A program made the position numbers and the translations under genes. A stretch of DNA of 64,000 nucleotides from Rhodoferax sp. (GTDB taxonomy: Bacteria; Pseudomonadota; Gammaproteobacteria; Burkholderiales; Burkholderiaceae_C): assembly GCA_019449595.1 (NCBI GenBank), contig JAGRPL010000004.1:248001-312000 (forward strand), given 5' to 3'. Positions 1 through 7,668 of this stretch are shown piece after piece. The notes beneath the pieces were generated by a model. It saw nothing but the letters and a program-made list of their open reading frames with translations. It was not told the DNA's origin and made no database searches. Each line of letters begins with the position of its first letter. Within the stretch, counting starts at the first letter, position 1.

Positions 1-1
1 T

Positions 2-343
2 GACATCTTGGGTCTGTCCAACGGCGCGCGCAGCGGCCTGACGGGCTTTGTGGCCGGCGTGGCGCGCAGCAGCGTGGCGGCGCAGGGTGTCACCATCAAC
101 AACCTGCTGCCCGGGGTGTTTGACACCGACCGCATCAAGACCACCATGCAGGCAACAGCGCAGAGAACCGGCCAGCCGGTGGAGGCCCTGGTGGCCGCCC
201 GCCGCCAGGCCATTCCGGCGCGCCGCTTCGGTACGCCGCAGGAGTTTGGCGCCATCTGCGCCTTCCTGTGTAGCGTGCAGGCGGGTTACATCAACGGCCA
301 GAACGTGCTGGCCGATGGCGGTGCCTACCCGGGCACGTATTGA
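2..343 (+). CDS. SDR family oxidoreductase, C-terminal part (gene truncated by window edge)
   Basis: This is the C-terminal 113 residues of a short-chain dehydrogenase/reductase; the N-terminal nucleotide-binding motif and catalytic Tyr/Lys lie before the window. The visible part has the typical helix after the active site (NGARSGLTGFVAGVARS), the strand and loop VTINNLLPGVFDT, the RFGTPQEFGAICAFLCS segment and the terminal GQNVLADGGAYPGTY, which matches the usual SDR ending with G-Q-x-l-x-v-D-G-G. Classical SDR enzymes use NAD(P)H on alcohol or ketone substrates in the cytoplasm; the substrate cannot be told from this end. The frame is open from base 2 and stops at 341-343. The rhombosortase gene begins 7 bases after its stop, so the two may share a transcript. 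Confidence 0.85.
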   Translation, partial: DILGLSNGARSGLTGFVAGVARSSVAAQGVTINNLLPGVFDTDRIKTTMQATAQRTGQPVEALVAARRQAIPARRFGTPQEFGAICAFLCSVQAGYINGQNVLADGGAYPGTY

Positions 344-350
344 AATCTTC

Positions 351-1028
351 GTGAATTCTCTGCACGTGAACGGTAATACCCGGTACCGGTCGCTGCTGGC
401 GGCCCTGGTCGTGGGCTTTGGCGTGTGCACGCTGGGGCTGCAGCTGTGGCCGGGCGCCGCCGAGGCGCTGCAGTTCACGCGCCTGCGCTACGCACAGGGC
501 GCGTACTGGCAGCTGCTGACGGCGCAGTGGGTGCATCTGAGCCTGGGGCATGCGCTGGGCAATGCCCTGGCCTTCGCCGTGCTCGCCCTTTGGAGCGGGC
601 GTTGGCTGGGTTGGCGCCAGCAACTGCTGGCGCTGGGCGGTGGCTATGCCGGCGTGGCGGTGGTGCTGGCACTGGACGCCCAGTGCGGCTACTACGCGGG
701 GGCTTCCGGCGCCTTGCACGGGCTGCTGGCGGGCAATGCCCTGTACATGGTCTGGGTGGGCCGTGCACAGGGGTTGCGCACGGGTGCTGCGAGCGGGCCC
801 TGGTTCAACGCCACGCGCGGGGTGGGCCTGGCTCTGCTGGGTGCGTTGGCCTTCAAGCTGTGGTGGCAGTCAGGTGACACACCAGCCGCACCATGGGGCG
901 GCTGGAGCTTTCCGGTCTACCACCCCGCCCATATTGCCGGGGCCTTGGGCGGTATGGGGTTGGTGCTGCTGGTGTCAGGCGCGCGTGGTGCGCCGGCGAC
1001 GCCCGAGCAGGCCCAGCCCGGCCAGTGA
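351..1028 (+). CDS. rrtA: Rhombosortase (rhomboid-family intramembrane serine protease)
   Basis: A 225-residue polytopic membrane protein of the rhomboid superfamily, of the short type associated with GlyGly-CTERM proteins. Key residues are visible: the H-x-x-x-N motif at GHALGN (about residues 67-71), the catalytic serine in GASG (Ser119) and the catalytic histidine in HPAHIAGALGG (His194). Rhombosortases are proposed to cleave the C-terminal GlyGly-CTERM anchor of exported proteins in the inner membrane. The neighbour, convergent and overlapping it by 54 bp, is a subtilase with exactly such a tail, so it is the probable substrate. The start is taken as GTG 351, just after the SDR stop; GTG 366 is an alternative, and neither has a clear ribosome site. 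Confidence 0.85.
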   Translation: MNSLHVNGNTRYRSLLAALVVGFGVCTLGLQLWPGAAEALQFTRLRYAQGAYWQLLTAQWVHLSLGHALGNALAFAVLALWSGRWLGWRQQLLALGGGYAGVAVVLALDAQCGYYAGASGALHGLLAGNALYMVWVGRAQGLRTGAASGPWFNATRGVGLALLGALAFKLWWQSGDTPAAPWGGWSFPVYHPAHIAGALGGMGLVLLVSGARGAPATPEQAQPGQ

Positions 1029-3137
1029 CAGCAGGGCAAGGGCATCCAGCCCGTCCATGGCACCACCGCCGCCGCCGCTGGCAGGTTGCGCGGTTGGTAC
1101 TGCAACCGTTATGGACACCGTCTGCGGTGTTCCGCTAAAAACGCCGTCACTTGGCGTGATCGTGAACGTGTAAGTCCCAAGAGGTCCAGCCGGGTTCCAG
1201 TTGAACACGCCTGTAGCCGCATTAAATGTTGCACCGGCGGGCAGACCTGCGGCAACGAAAGCTACCGTGTTGTTCTCTGCATCGGACGCTGTGGCAGTGA
1301 AGCTGAGATTGCCGCCGGGAGCCACGGTCTGGGTTGCGCTTGAAGTCATAACCGGAGCGGTGTCGGTGGTTACGCTGACTTGGTTCGAGGCAGCCAGTCC
1401 AAGGCCATCGGTGACAGTGACCTTGAAGGTGTAGGTTCCCCCCGGTGTGGGCGCCGTGAAGGTTGGTGTGGCTGATGTGGTGCTGCTCAGGGTTACGGTG
1501 CCACCTGCAATTTTGGTCCACGCGTAGGTGAATGCCGTGTTGCCACTGCCGCCGGCTGTGGGCGTTGCCTTCAAGCTAACGGTCGTTCCAGTGAGACGGG
1601 TACCAGCTTCCAAAACCGAGGCAGCCACTGTGGGTGCCTGTGAATTGAGACGATCAATTGCTGCATTGGCATCAACCAGGCCCGTACCGCAGTTCACGGC
1701 AGGATTCAGTTGGCAATACGTGCCGACCGGGTGTGGCCGGGCGGAACTGGTCAGGATGGAACTCAGTGTGTCGGGGGTAATGGTCGGCTGCAGGCTGGCC
1801 AACAAGGCGGCAATGCCGGCAACGTGGGGGGTTGCCATGCTAGTGCCCTGGTAGCCGGCGTAGGTGTCGGCAGCAGGAACGGTGGTGCCGGTGTTCAAGG
1901 TGGAGTACACCGTTGCGCCGTCGCCTGCAATGGTGGTCCCTGTGCCGCCGCCCGGGCCGCTGATGACGGTGCCGGCGCCAGTGTTGGCATAGCTGGCGTT
2001 GTCACCCAGTTTGGTATGGGCGGTTACCGCGATCACGCCGGTGCAGTTGGCAGGTGAGCTGATTGTGGTTTTATTGCTGTCGTTGCCTGTGGCCACCACC
2101 ACCACGCTGCCTGCAGCGCGGACCGCATCGATCGCAGCCTGGGAAGTCGCATCGCAGGCTCCGGCACCGCCCAGACTCAGGTTCAACACCTTGGCCTTGT
2201 TGGCGGTGTTGTCTGGCACGCCGGGTACGTTCAGTCCAGCAGCCCACCGCATGCCGGCGGCGATGTCGGACATGTAGCCGCCGCATACGCCCAGTGCGCG
2301 CACGGGCAGAACCTTGGCGTTGAACGCCACGCCGGCTCCGCCGGTGCCGTTGTTGGTGACTGCTGCAATGGTGCCGGCGACGTGAGTACCATGCCAACTG
2401 CTGTTGCGGGCGGTGCAGCCCACACCCGTGCTCCAGTCGCCCGGGTCGCTGGCATCGGCGTCGCGGCCATCTCCGTCGTTGGCGACGGTGGTGTCGCTGA
2501 TGAGGTCATAGCCCGCAACGATGTTGGCGGCCAGATCGGCATGCGGCCGGTAGCCGGTGTCAATCACGGCTACCACCACGCCCGTACCGGTGGCCTTGTC
2601 CCACGCAGTGGGCAGGTTGATGCCGCCGGGGTAGGTGGCAGAGGACTGGTAGTGCCATTGTGATCCCGCATAGGACGGATCGTTGGGCACGTAGGACGGG
2701 TAGGCCCGTTCGTCGATTTCGGCGTAGGCTACCCGCGGGTCTTGCTCGATCTGCTTGGCCAGTGCAAACAGTTCGGCGCGGCTGAGCTTCTGGCCTGTGG
2801 TGGCGACGTGGGTTTGGGAAGTGACCGACTTGAGGTATGCCAGCCCGCCCGCATTGGTGCTGGCCACTTGCAGGGCGGCGTTGCTTTCCAGCATAGACAC
2901 CTGGCTACGGGCGGTATTGAAATCAAATGCACCGGCACGCGTGACGGCCTGGTCCTTGAACTTGATGATCAGGCGATTGAACTCGGGCCCAGTTTGCAAT
3001 GGTCCGGCAAAGGCGGATGCCCGTGCGCCGGGAGCCACCGGAACCGGCGAGGTCAGCTGCGCCGTGGACAAGGTGCTGGCGGTTGCGACGGACAGTGCAA
3101 TCGCGGTGATGCCAATATGTTTTGGCTTTATCGTCAT
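975..3137 (-). CDS. Secreted S8 (subtilisin-like) serine peptidase with prodomain, Ig-like domains and GlyGly-CTERM-like tail
   Basis: A 720-residue preproenzyme. Residues 1-26 form a signal peptide ending at STA-Q. Residues about 52-147 are an I9-like prodomain (from FNRLIIKFKD to AEIDERAYPS). The S8 domain spans about 155-500 with the triad Asp193 (VIDTGY), His249 (HGTHVAG) and Ser433 (GTSMATPHVAG), and the oxyanion Asn in ATGND (about 352). Two Ig/cadherin-like beta domains follow (about 520-680). The C-terminus has a Gly run (ASGGGGGAMDG), a hydrophobic helix and the basic end GRRRR, the layout of GlyGly-CTERM sorting signals. The ribosome site AAGGGA precedes ATG 3137. It lies 41 bp downstream of the prodomain-like lipoprotein gene and probably shares its transcript. 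Substrate is unknown. Confidence 0.93.
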   Translation of the reverse strand: MTIKPKHIGITAIALSVATASTLSTAQLTSPVPVAPGARASAFAGPLQTGPEFNRLIIKFKDQAVTRAGAFDFNTARSQVSMLESNAALQVASTNAGGLAYLKSVTSQTHVATTGQKLSRAELFALAKQIEQDPRVAYAEIDERAYPSYVPNDPSYAGSQWHYQSSATYPGGINLPTAWDKATGTGVVVAVIDTGYRPHADLAANIVAGYDLISDTTVANDGDGRDADASDPGDWSTGVGCTARNSSWHGTHVAGTIAAVTNNGTGGAGVAFNAKVLPVRALGVCGGYMSDIAAGMRWAAGLNVPGVPDNTANKAKVLNLSLGGAGACDATSQAAIDAVRAAGSVVVVATGNDSNKTTISSPANCTGVIAVTAHTKLGDNASYANTGAGTVISGPGGGTGTTIAGDGATVYSTLNTGTTVPAADTYAGYQGTSMATPHVAGIAALLASLQPTITPDTLSSILTSSARPHPVGTYCQLNPAVNCGTGLVDANAAIDRLNSQAPTVAASVLEAGTRLTGTTVSLKATPTAGGSGNTAFTYAWTKIAGGTVTLSSTTSATPTFTAPTPGGTYTFKVTVTDGLGLAASNQVSVTTDTAPVMTSSATQTVAPGGNLSFTATASDAENNTVAFVAAGLPAGATFNAATGVFNWNPAGPLGTYTFTITPSDGVFSGTPQTVSITVAVPTAQPASGGGGGAMDGLDALALLSLAGLGLLGRRRRTTRA

Positions 3138-3178
3138 GGTGATCCCTTAAGTTGACGTTGAGGTAAATGGTTGGTGTT

Positions 3179-3619
3179 TCAGGACGGGTGCGCCAGCGCG
3201 TCCACTTCGGCGCGAAGTACGGATGGGGCTTCGCTCAGACGCTGCAGCACGTCAACCGGGCGCTGGTTGCCCAGCGGTTCGATCCGGTACACATGGGTGT
3301 CGGCGGACACGCTGGCGAGGTAGGTGATGCGGGCATTGGCCTGCTGGCCCAGGGTTTGCAGGAAGGTGGAGTCGGCATACGCAACGGGGGTCCGGAATTG
3401 CACAATGACGCGCATGGTGGCATTGGAGGGCGCTACAGCAGGGGCGGGCTCCGGTGTGTTCTGCGCCTCCGGTGTGACCGGTGTCAGGGCCGGGCTGCAG
3501 GCACCCAGAAGCAGGGCCAACGCAGGAGCCAGGGCAAGCCCCTGCCACGCGCCCTTGCCATGCGGCCTGGGCGCGCAGGCTTGTGCCGTTCGCGACCCGT
3601 TCGAACCGTTCTCTTGCAT
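3179..3619 (-). CDS. Lipoprotein resembling a stand-alone S8 protease prodomain (candidate inhibitor or chaperone)
   Basis: A 146-residue protein with a lipoprotein signal (hydrophobic LALAPALALLLGAC, lipid Cys at 41, followed by Ser, which does not signal inner-membrane retention), a Pro/Ala-rich linker and a C-terminal domain of about 80 residues (MRVIVQFRTPV to EVDALAHPS). By eye this domain lines up with the prodomain of the downstream subtilase: VIVQFR with LIIKFK, ITYLASVSADTHV with LAYLKSVTSQTHV, and VLRAEVDALAHPS with VAYAEIDERAYPS. Subtilase prodomains fold and inhibit their own protease, so a membrane-anchored inhibitor or folding helper is the likely role; this is inference. The n-region before the hydrophobic core is unusually long (about 25 residues), so the true start may be further downstream. 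A CRP-like palindrome lies 64 bp upstream. Confidence 0.75.
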   Translation of the reverse strand: MQENGSNGSRTAQACAPRPHGKGAWQGLALAPALALLLGACSPALTPVTPEAQNTPEPAPAVAPSNATMRVIVQFRTPVAYADSTFLQTLGQQANARITYLASVSADTHVYRIEPLGNQRPVDVLQRLSEAPSVLRAEVDALAHPS

Positions 3620-3682
3620 ACCACTTCCCTGTGTTTCTTTGTTTGTTAGCCGGGAACTTTACCTAGGCATATGGCATTTGGC

Positions 3683-3698
3683 TGTGATTAAAGTCACG
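3683..3698. promoter_or_regulatory. CRP-like palindrome upstream of lipoprotein-subtilase operon
   Basis: TGTGA-TTAAAG-TCACG matches the CRP consensus TGTGA-N6-TCACA at nine of ten half-site bases. It lies about 64 bp upstream of the lipoprotein start codon on the minus strand, a common distance for activation. Which regulator binds is not known from the sequence. Confidence 0.45.
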
Positions 3699-3783
3699 GT
3701 TCTCCGCCTTTCGGTGGTGCCTTTGAGGAGAATCAACAGACCGACTCTCGGTGCGCACACGGATGTAACAAAAGGTATCAACA

Positions 3784-4686
3784 TCACCGCCGTGACGACA
3801 GCACGATGCCCGACACGATGAGTACAAACGCCACCCCATGAAAGAGCTGCGGTGTCTCTCCCAGAAAGGCAGTGGACAGCAATGCGGTGAATAGCGGCGT
3901 CAGGTTGATGAAGAACCCCGCCGCTGCCGGCCCGGCGCGCGACACGCCTGCGCCCCATGCGCGGTAAGCGATCAGCGCCGGCCCCACGGCGATGAACAGC
4001 AAGGCCGCCAGCAGAGACCCGCTCCAGTCGACATGTGCATCGGTCAGTGCCCACTCGGCACCGGTGAATGCGGCGGACCACAGCAGGCCAAACACGATTT
4101 GCCCCATCAAGAAAGCGGCCCAATCGGTACGCAACGCGGCGGCTTTCGGGGTGGGGTGGGCCAGCATCCAGCTGTAGTACGCCCAGCCCATGCTGGCCAG
4201 CAGCACATACAAATCGCCCATCACCAGATGCAGCCCCCGCAACAGTGCCCACTGGCCCCGGCATAGCACCAGCAGCACGCCGCCAATGGACAGCACGGCG
4301 CCCAGCATCTGTCGCCCCGAGATGGTTTGCCCGAAAAACACCCGCCCGAACAGCAGCATCCAGATCGGCAGGCTGGCGCCCACCAGCGTGACGTTGATGG
4401 GCGTGGAGGTGTTGAGCGCCAGATAGAGCAAGGCGTTGAAGCCGCCAATGCTGAACAGACTCAGTAGCGTGAAATGCCGCCACTGGCTCCATAAGGGGCT
4501 GCTGCGGCGCAGGACGTCACGGGCCAGCGGCAGCAGGATCAGAAACGCCAATGTCCAGCGCAACAGGTTCAGGGTCATGGGCGAAATCGCCGGACTGACG
4601 AGACGCCCCACCACGGCATTGCCGGCCCACAGCAGGGGGGGAATGAGCAGCAGCACAAAGGCGGAGGGAGTCAGGCGTTGGGACAT
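3784..4686 (-). CDS. EamA (DMT) family transporter
   Basis: A 300-residue inner-membrane protein with about ten hydrophobic helices arranged as two EamA repeats, the layout of drug/metabolite transporters. It begins MSQRLTPSAF, followed by the first-helix pattern PPLLWAGNAVVGR typical of EamA proteins, and the second half shows AYRAWGAGVSRAGPAAAGFFINLTPLFTALLS. Family members export small metabolites such as amino acids or their analogues; the substrate cannot be predicted. The gene is divergent from the quinone oxidoreductase gene (116 bp between start codons) and lies 164 bp from the lipoprotein gene, which has its own upstream palindrome, so it is probably transcribed alone. Confidence 0.88.
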   Translation of the reverse strand: MSQRLTPSAFVLLLIPPLLWAGNAVVGRLVSPAISPMTLNLLRWTLAFLILLPLARDVLRRSSPLWSQWRHFTLLSLFSIGGFNALLYLALNTSTPINVTLVGASLPIWMLLFGRVFFGQTISGRQMLGAVLSIGGVLLVLCRGQWALLRGLHLVMGDLYVLLASMGWAYYSWMLAHPTPKAAALRTDWAAFLMGQIVFGLLWSAAFTGAEWALTDAHVDWSGSLLAALLFIAVGPALIAYRAWGAGVSRAGPAAAGFFINLTPLFTALLSTAFLGETPQLFHGVAFVLIVSGIVLSSRR

Positions 4687-4802
4687 GGCGGGAACTGTAC
4701 CAAGCCCTTCACCGTACCCGCACGCGCAGGGCCATTTCGTGGCAGGATGGTGCCCTGCGGCGCGCAGGGAGCGTGCCGCCTGATTTCACCGGAGACCCGC
4801 GC

Positions 4803-5795
4803 ATGCCCATCCTGTCCAGAGCCATTCACATCGACCAGCACGGTGGTCCCGAGCAACTCAAGCTGGTGCAGGTCAGTGTGGGGGATCCGGGTCCGGGCGA
4901 GATCCGCATACGCCACCATGCCGTGGGGCTGAACTTCATCGACGTATACCAGCGCAGCGGCCTGTATCCCATGGCCATGCCTCTGCAGCTGGGCATGGAG
5001 GCGGCCGGTGTGGTGGAGGCGGTGGGCCCCGGCGTGACCCACTTGCAGGCAGGAGACCGTGCCGCCTACGCCAGCCAGCCCCCGGGCAGCTACTGCGATG
5101 TGCGGGTGATGCCGGCCACGTGCGTCTGCAAGCTGCCCGATGCCATCTCGTTTGATACCGGCGCTGCCATGATGCTCAAGGGCCTGACGGCGCAGTACCT
5201 GCTGCGGAAGACGCTGCCCCAGGGCGGGCTGAACCCGGGCGACTTCGTGCTGTTCCATGCCGCCGCCGGTGGCGTGGGTTTGATTGCCTGCCAGTGGGCG
5301 CGCGCCCTGGGTCTGCAGCTCATTGGCACGGCAGGGTCGGACGCCAAGTGCGCGCTGGCGCTGGAGCACGGCGCGGCGCACGCCATCAACTACGCCAAGG
5401 AAGATTTCCTGGCCCGGGTAAAGGAGATTACGGGGGGCAAGGGCGTGAAGGTGGTGTACGACTCGGTGGGCAAGGACACCTGGGAGAAATCCCTGGACTG
5501 CCTGGCCCCCTTTGGCCTGATGGCCAGCTTCGGCAACGCCTCGGGCCCGGTGGCACCGTTTGCCCCTGGCGTGCTGGGGGCCAAAGGCTCGCTCTACGTC
5601 ACGCGCCAGACCCTGTTCACCCACATTGCCACGCGTGAAAGCACGCAGGCCATGGCCGATGAACTGTTCGGGGTGGTGGTCAGCGGCAAGGTCGAGATTC
5701 GTATTGACCAGCGTTACCCGCTGGAGCAGGTGCAGCAGGCCCACCGGGACCTTGAGGCACGCAAAACAACTGGTTGCACTATCCTGACCCTGTAG
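4803..5795 (+). CDS. Quinone oxidoreductase (zeta-crystallin-like MDR family)
   Basis: A 330-residue medium-chain dehydrogenase/reductase of the NADPH:quinone reductase (Qor) branch. It has the GroES-like N-terminal domain (MPILSRAIHIDQHGGPEQLK), the family signature around HHAVGLNFIDVYQRSGLYP, and the Rossmann motif AAAGGVGLIACQWAR at the start of the cofactor domain. The catalytic-zinc ligands of alcohol dehydrogenases are absent, as expected for quinone reductases. It would transfer hydride from NADPH to quinones or activated alkenes in the cytoplasm. The start is ATG 4803, matching the usual family N-terminus; an upstream in-frame ATG at 4773 would add ten unlikely residues. No operon partner is evident. 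Confidence 0.9.
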   Translation: MPILSRAIHIDQHGGPEQLKLVQVSVGDPGPGEIRIRHHAVGLNFIDVYQRSGLYPMAMPLQLGMEAAGVVEAVGPGVTHLQAGDRAAYASQPPGSYCDVRVMPATCVCKLPDAISFDTGAAMMLKGLTAQYLLRKTLPQGGLNPGDFVLFHAAAGGVGLIACQWARALGLQLIGTAGSDAKCALALEHGAAHAINYAKEDFLARVKEITGGKGVKVVYDSVGKDTWEKSLDCLAPFGLMASFGNASGPVAPFAPGVLGAKGSLYVTRQTLFTHIATRESTQAMADELFGVVVSGKVEIRIDQRYPLEQVQQAHRDLEARKTTGCTILTL

Positions 5796-5839
5796 GCCTG
5801 TCGGGTAGGGGGGGGCGGGATAAAATTGTCCCACTCCCT

Positions 5840-6751
5840 ATGAAAAATATTTCCGCCCGCCCTTTGCAGGTTGCGTTGGTGTGCGCCGCCAATTTTTTGG
5901 CACTCCCCAGCAGCGTCGCCCGAATCACCAACACCGTGCTGTTGGCAGACGCAGCGCCGAACAAGCCGGTCCCTATCGCTGCGACGGCTGCGGCCGATAC
6001 CCGAACAGCCGCCCAGAAAGATGCGGACACCACCAAACGGTGGTCGGTTTACTGGGGTTGGAACCGCTCTACGTATTCGCATAGCGACATCCATTTCAAA
6101 GGCTCCGACCACGACTTCACCATCAAGGATGTCGAAGCCAAGGACATGCAGTCGGATGTCGGCGGCGGGGGCCTCTTCCAGTATTTCCTGAACCCTGCGG
6201 AAATGACCATTCCGCAGACCAATATGCGCTTGGCGTACCAGTACAACGCGGATACCGCCGTTGCCTTGAACCTGGACCACATGAAATACGTGGTCACGCA
6301 GGATCAGTCCGTGCCGATTGAAGGGCAGATCAAAGGCGTAACCCAATCCGGCCAGCAAGTCATTGCAGACAACTGGTTGAACTACGAGCATACGGACGGA
6401 CTGAACATCGTGAGTCTCGAGCTGGAGAAGCAGCGTCCGGTGGACTGGTTTGGTGACAACCACCACGCCAAGGTGTTCGCGCTGGCTGGCGTGGGTGTGG
6501 TCATTCCCAAAAGCAATGTCACCATGCACATGGTGAACCAGGTGCGCAACGATGAATTCCACCTGTCGGGCTATTCGGTCGGTGTGGGGGCCGGCTTGGA
6601 GGTGGACGTGTACAAAGACGTGTTCTTTCGCACCGCCTACAAATACGGCTACGTGAACCTGCCCGATGTGTTGACCAGTGCCCGCGGTGACAAGGCGGCA
6701 CAGTCTTTCACCTATAACGAGTTGTTGATCGCGGTCGGCGTGCGCTTCTAG
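5840..6751 (+). CDS. Outer-membrane beta-barrel protein of unknown function
   Basis: A 303-residue exported protein with a signal peptide (MKNISARPLQVALVCAANFLALPSS) and many alternating amphipathic strands, ending in the aromatic beta-signal VGVRF typical of outer-membrane barrels. The segment WGWNRSTYSHSDIHFKGSD followed by FTIKDVEAKD and the later NPAEMTIPQTNMRLAYQYN resemble a widespread uncharacterised family I recall from Proteobacteria and Bacteroidetes. I do not recognise a function. The start ATG 5840 lies only 13 bases after a TAAAAT box (5821-5826), so the transcript may have a very short leader. It follows the quinone reductase gene by 44 bp but probably has its own promoter. Confidence 0.8.
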   Translation: MKNISARPLQVALVCAANFLALPSSVARITNTVLLADAAPNKPVPIAATAAADTRTAAQKDADTTKRWSVYWGWNRSTYSHSDIHFKGSDHDFTIKDVEAKDMQSDVGGGGLFQYFLNPAEMTIPQTNMRLAYQYNADTAVALNLDHMKYVVTQDQSVPIEGQIKGVTQSGQQVIADNWLNYEHTDGLNIVSLELEKQRPVDWFGDNHHAKVFALAGVGVVIPKSNVTMHMVNQVRNDEFHLSGYSVGVGAGLEVDVYKDVFFRTAYKYGYVNLPDVLTSARGDKAAQSFTYNELLIAVGVRF

Positions 6752-6780
6752 GCAGAGACCGCCCCTTGCGGTGACAGGGT

Positions 6781-7668
6781 TCAGGGTCTGCTGCCGGAAT
6801 CTGGCGGGGCGGAGCGGCGCAGCAGCGTAAGTGCCAGCACGCCGGACGCCACCATCAGGAACAGGCTGACCGCGTTGAGCACCGGCGTGGCACCCTCCCG
6901 CATGCGGCCGTACATCGTCACGGTGAGCGGCGCATCCGAGCCCACCAGCATGAGTGTGGTGTTGAAGTTCTCGAACGACATCAGAAACGCAATGGCTGCG
7001 GCCCCGATGAGCGCCGGCTGCAGGTAGGGCAGGGTGATGGTGGTGAACACGGCCAGCCGCGAGGCGCCCAGGTTGTAGGCCGCTTCTTCCAGTGCCATGT
7101 CGAAGCGCTTGAGTCGGGCCGAGATGGTGAGCGTGGCAATGGAAGCAATGTAGGCAAACTGCCCCAGCACCACCAGTGGCAGGCCGGGCCGCAGAAATTC
7201 CAGCTCCAGGCCCCACAGGTCGTCGACCAGGTTGGCGATGCGGCTGGCGAAGGCCAGGATGGAGATGCCCAGGATCACGCCCGGGATCACCAGCGGCGCC
7301 AGCATCAGCAGGCTCAGGGCGCGCTTGCCGCGAAAGGTGTGGCGTTCCAGCAGAAATGCATTGGCGGTTCCCACCGCGACCGTGAGCACCGTGACCCAGC
7401 AGGCCACCACCACGCTGGTCCACAGGCTATGCAGGAGGGCGGTGTCGGCAAACAGGCCGCGGCGCGGCGCACCGCCGCTGGCGGTGGCGGGGTTGCCCAG
7501 AAACCAGTCCAGCGTAAAGCCCTGCCACGGTGGGGCCGGGTAGGGCGCGTCGTTGAATGCGAACACCGCCACCACCGCCAGCGGCAGGAACAGGAAGGCC
7601 AGGAACAGCACACCGTAGACCACGGTGCTGGCGCGCAGCCAGGCGGGGCGGGGCAGTGAGGGAATCAT
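6781..7668 (-). CDS. ABC transporter permease, polyamine type (PotC/PotI-like)
   Basis: A 295-residue inner-membrane permease with six predicted helices and the BPD_transp_1 domain. The cytoplasmic EAA loop is visible as EEAAYNLGASRLAVFTTITLPYLQP, the contact site for the ATPase. It is the last gene of a four-gene importer operon transcribed leftwards: binding protein, ATPase, permease, permease. Its ATG (7668) overlaps the stop of the upstream permease as ATGA, which indicates translational coupling and fixes the start. The group imports a small cationic substrate, probably putrescine or spermidine, from the periplasm; exact specificity is inferred from family resemblance only. Confidence 0.9.
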   Translation of the reverse strand: MIPSLPRPAWLRASTVVYGVLFLAFLFLPLAVVAVFAFNDAPYPAPPWQGFTLDWFLGNPATASGGAPRRGLFADTALLHSLWTSVVVACWVTVLTVAVGTANAFLLERHTFRGKRALSLLMLAPLVIPGVILGISILAFASRIANLVDDLWGLELEFLRPGLPLVVLGQFAYIASIATLTISARLKRFDMALEEAAYNLGASRLAVFTTITLPYLQPALIGAAAIAFLMSFENFNTTLMLVGSDAPLTVTMYGRMREGATPVLNAVSLFLMVASGVLALTLLRRSAPPDSGSRP

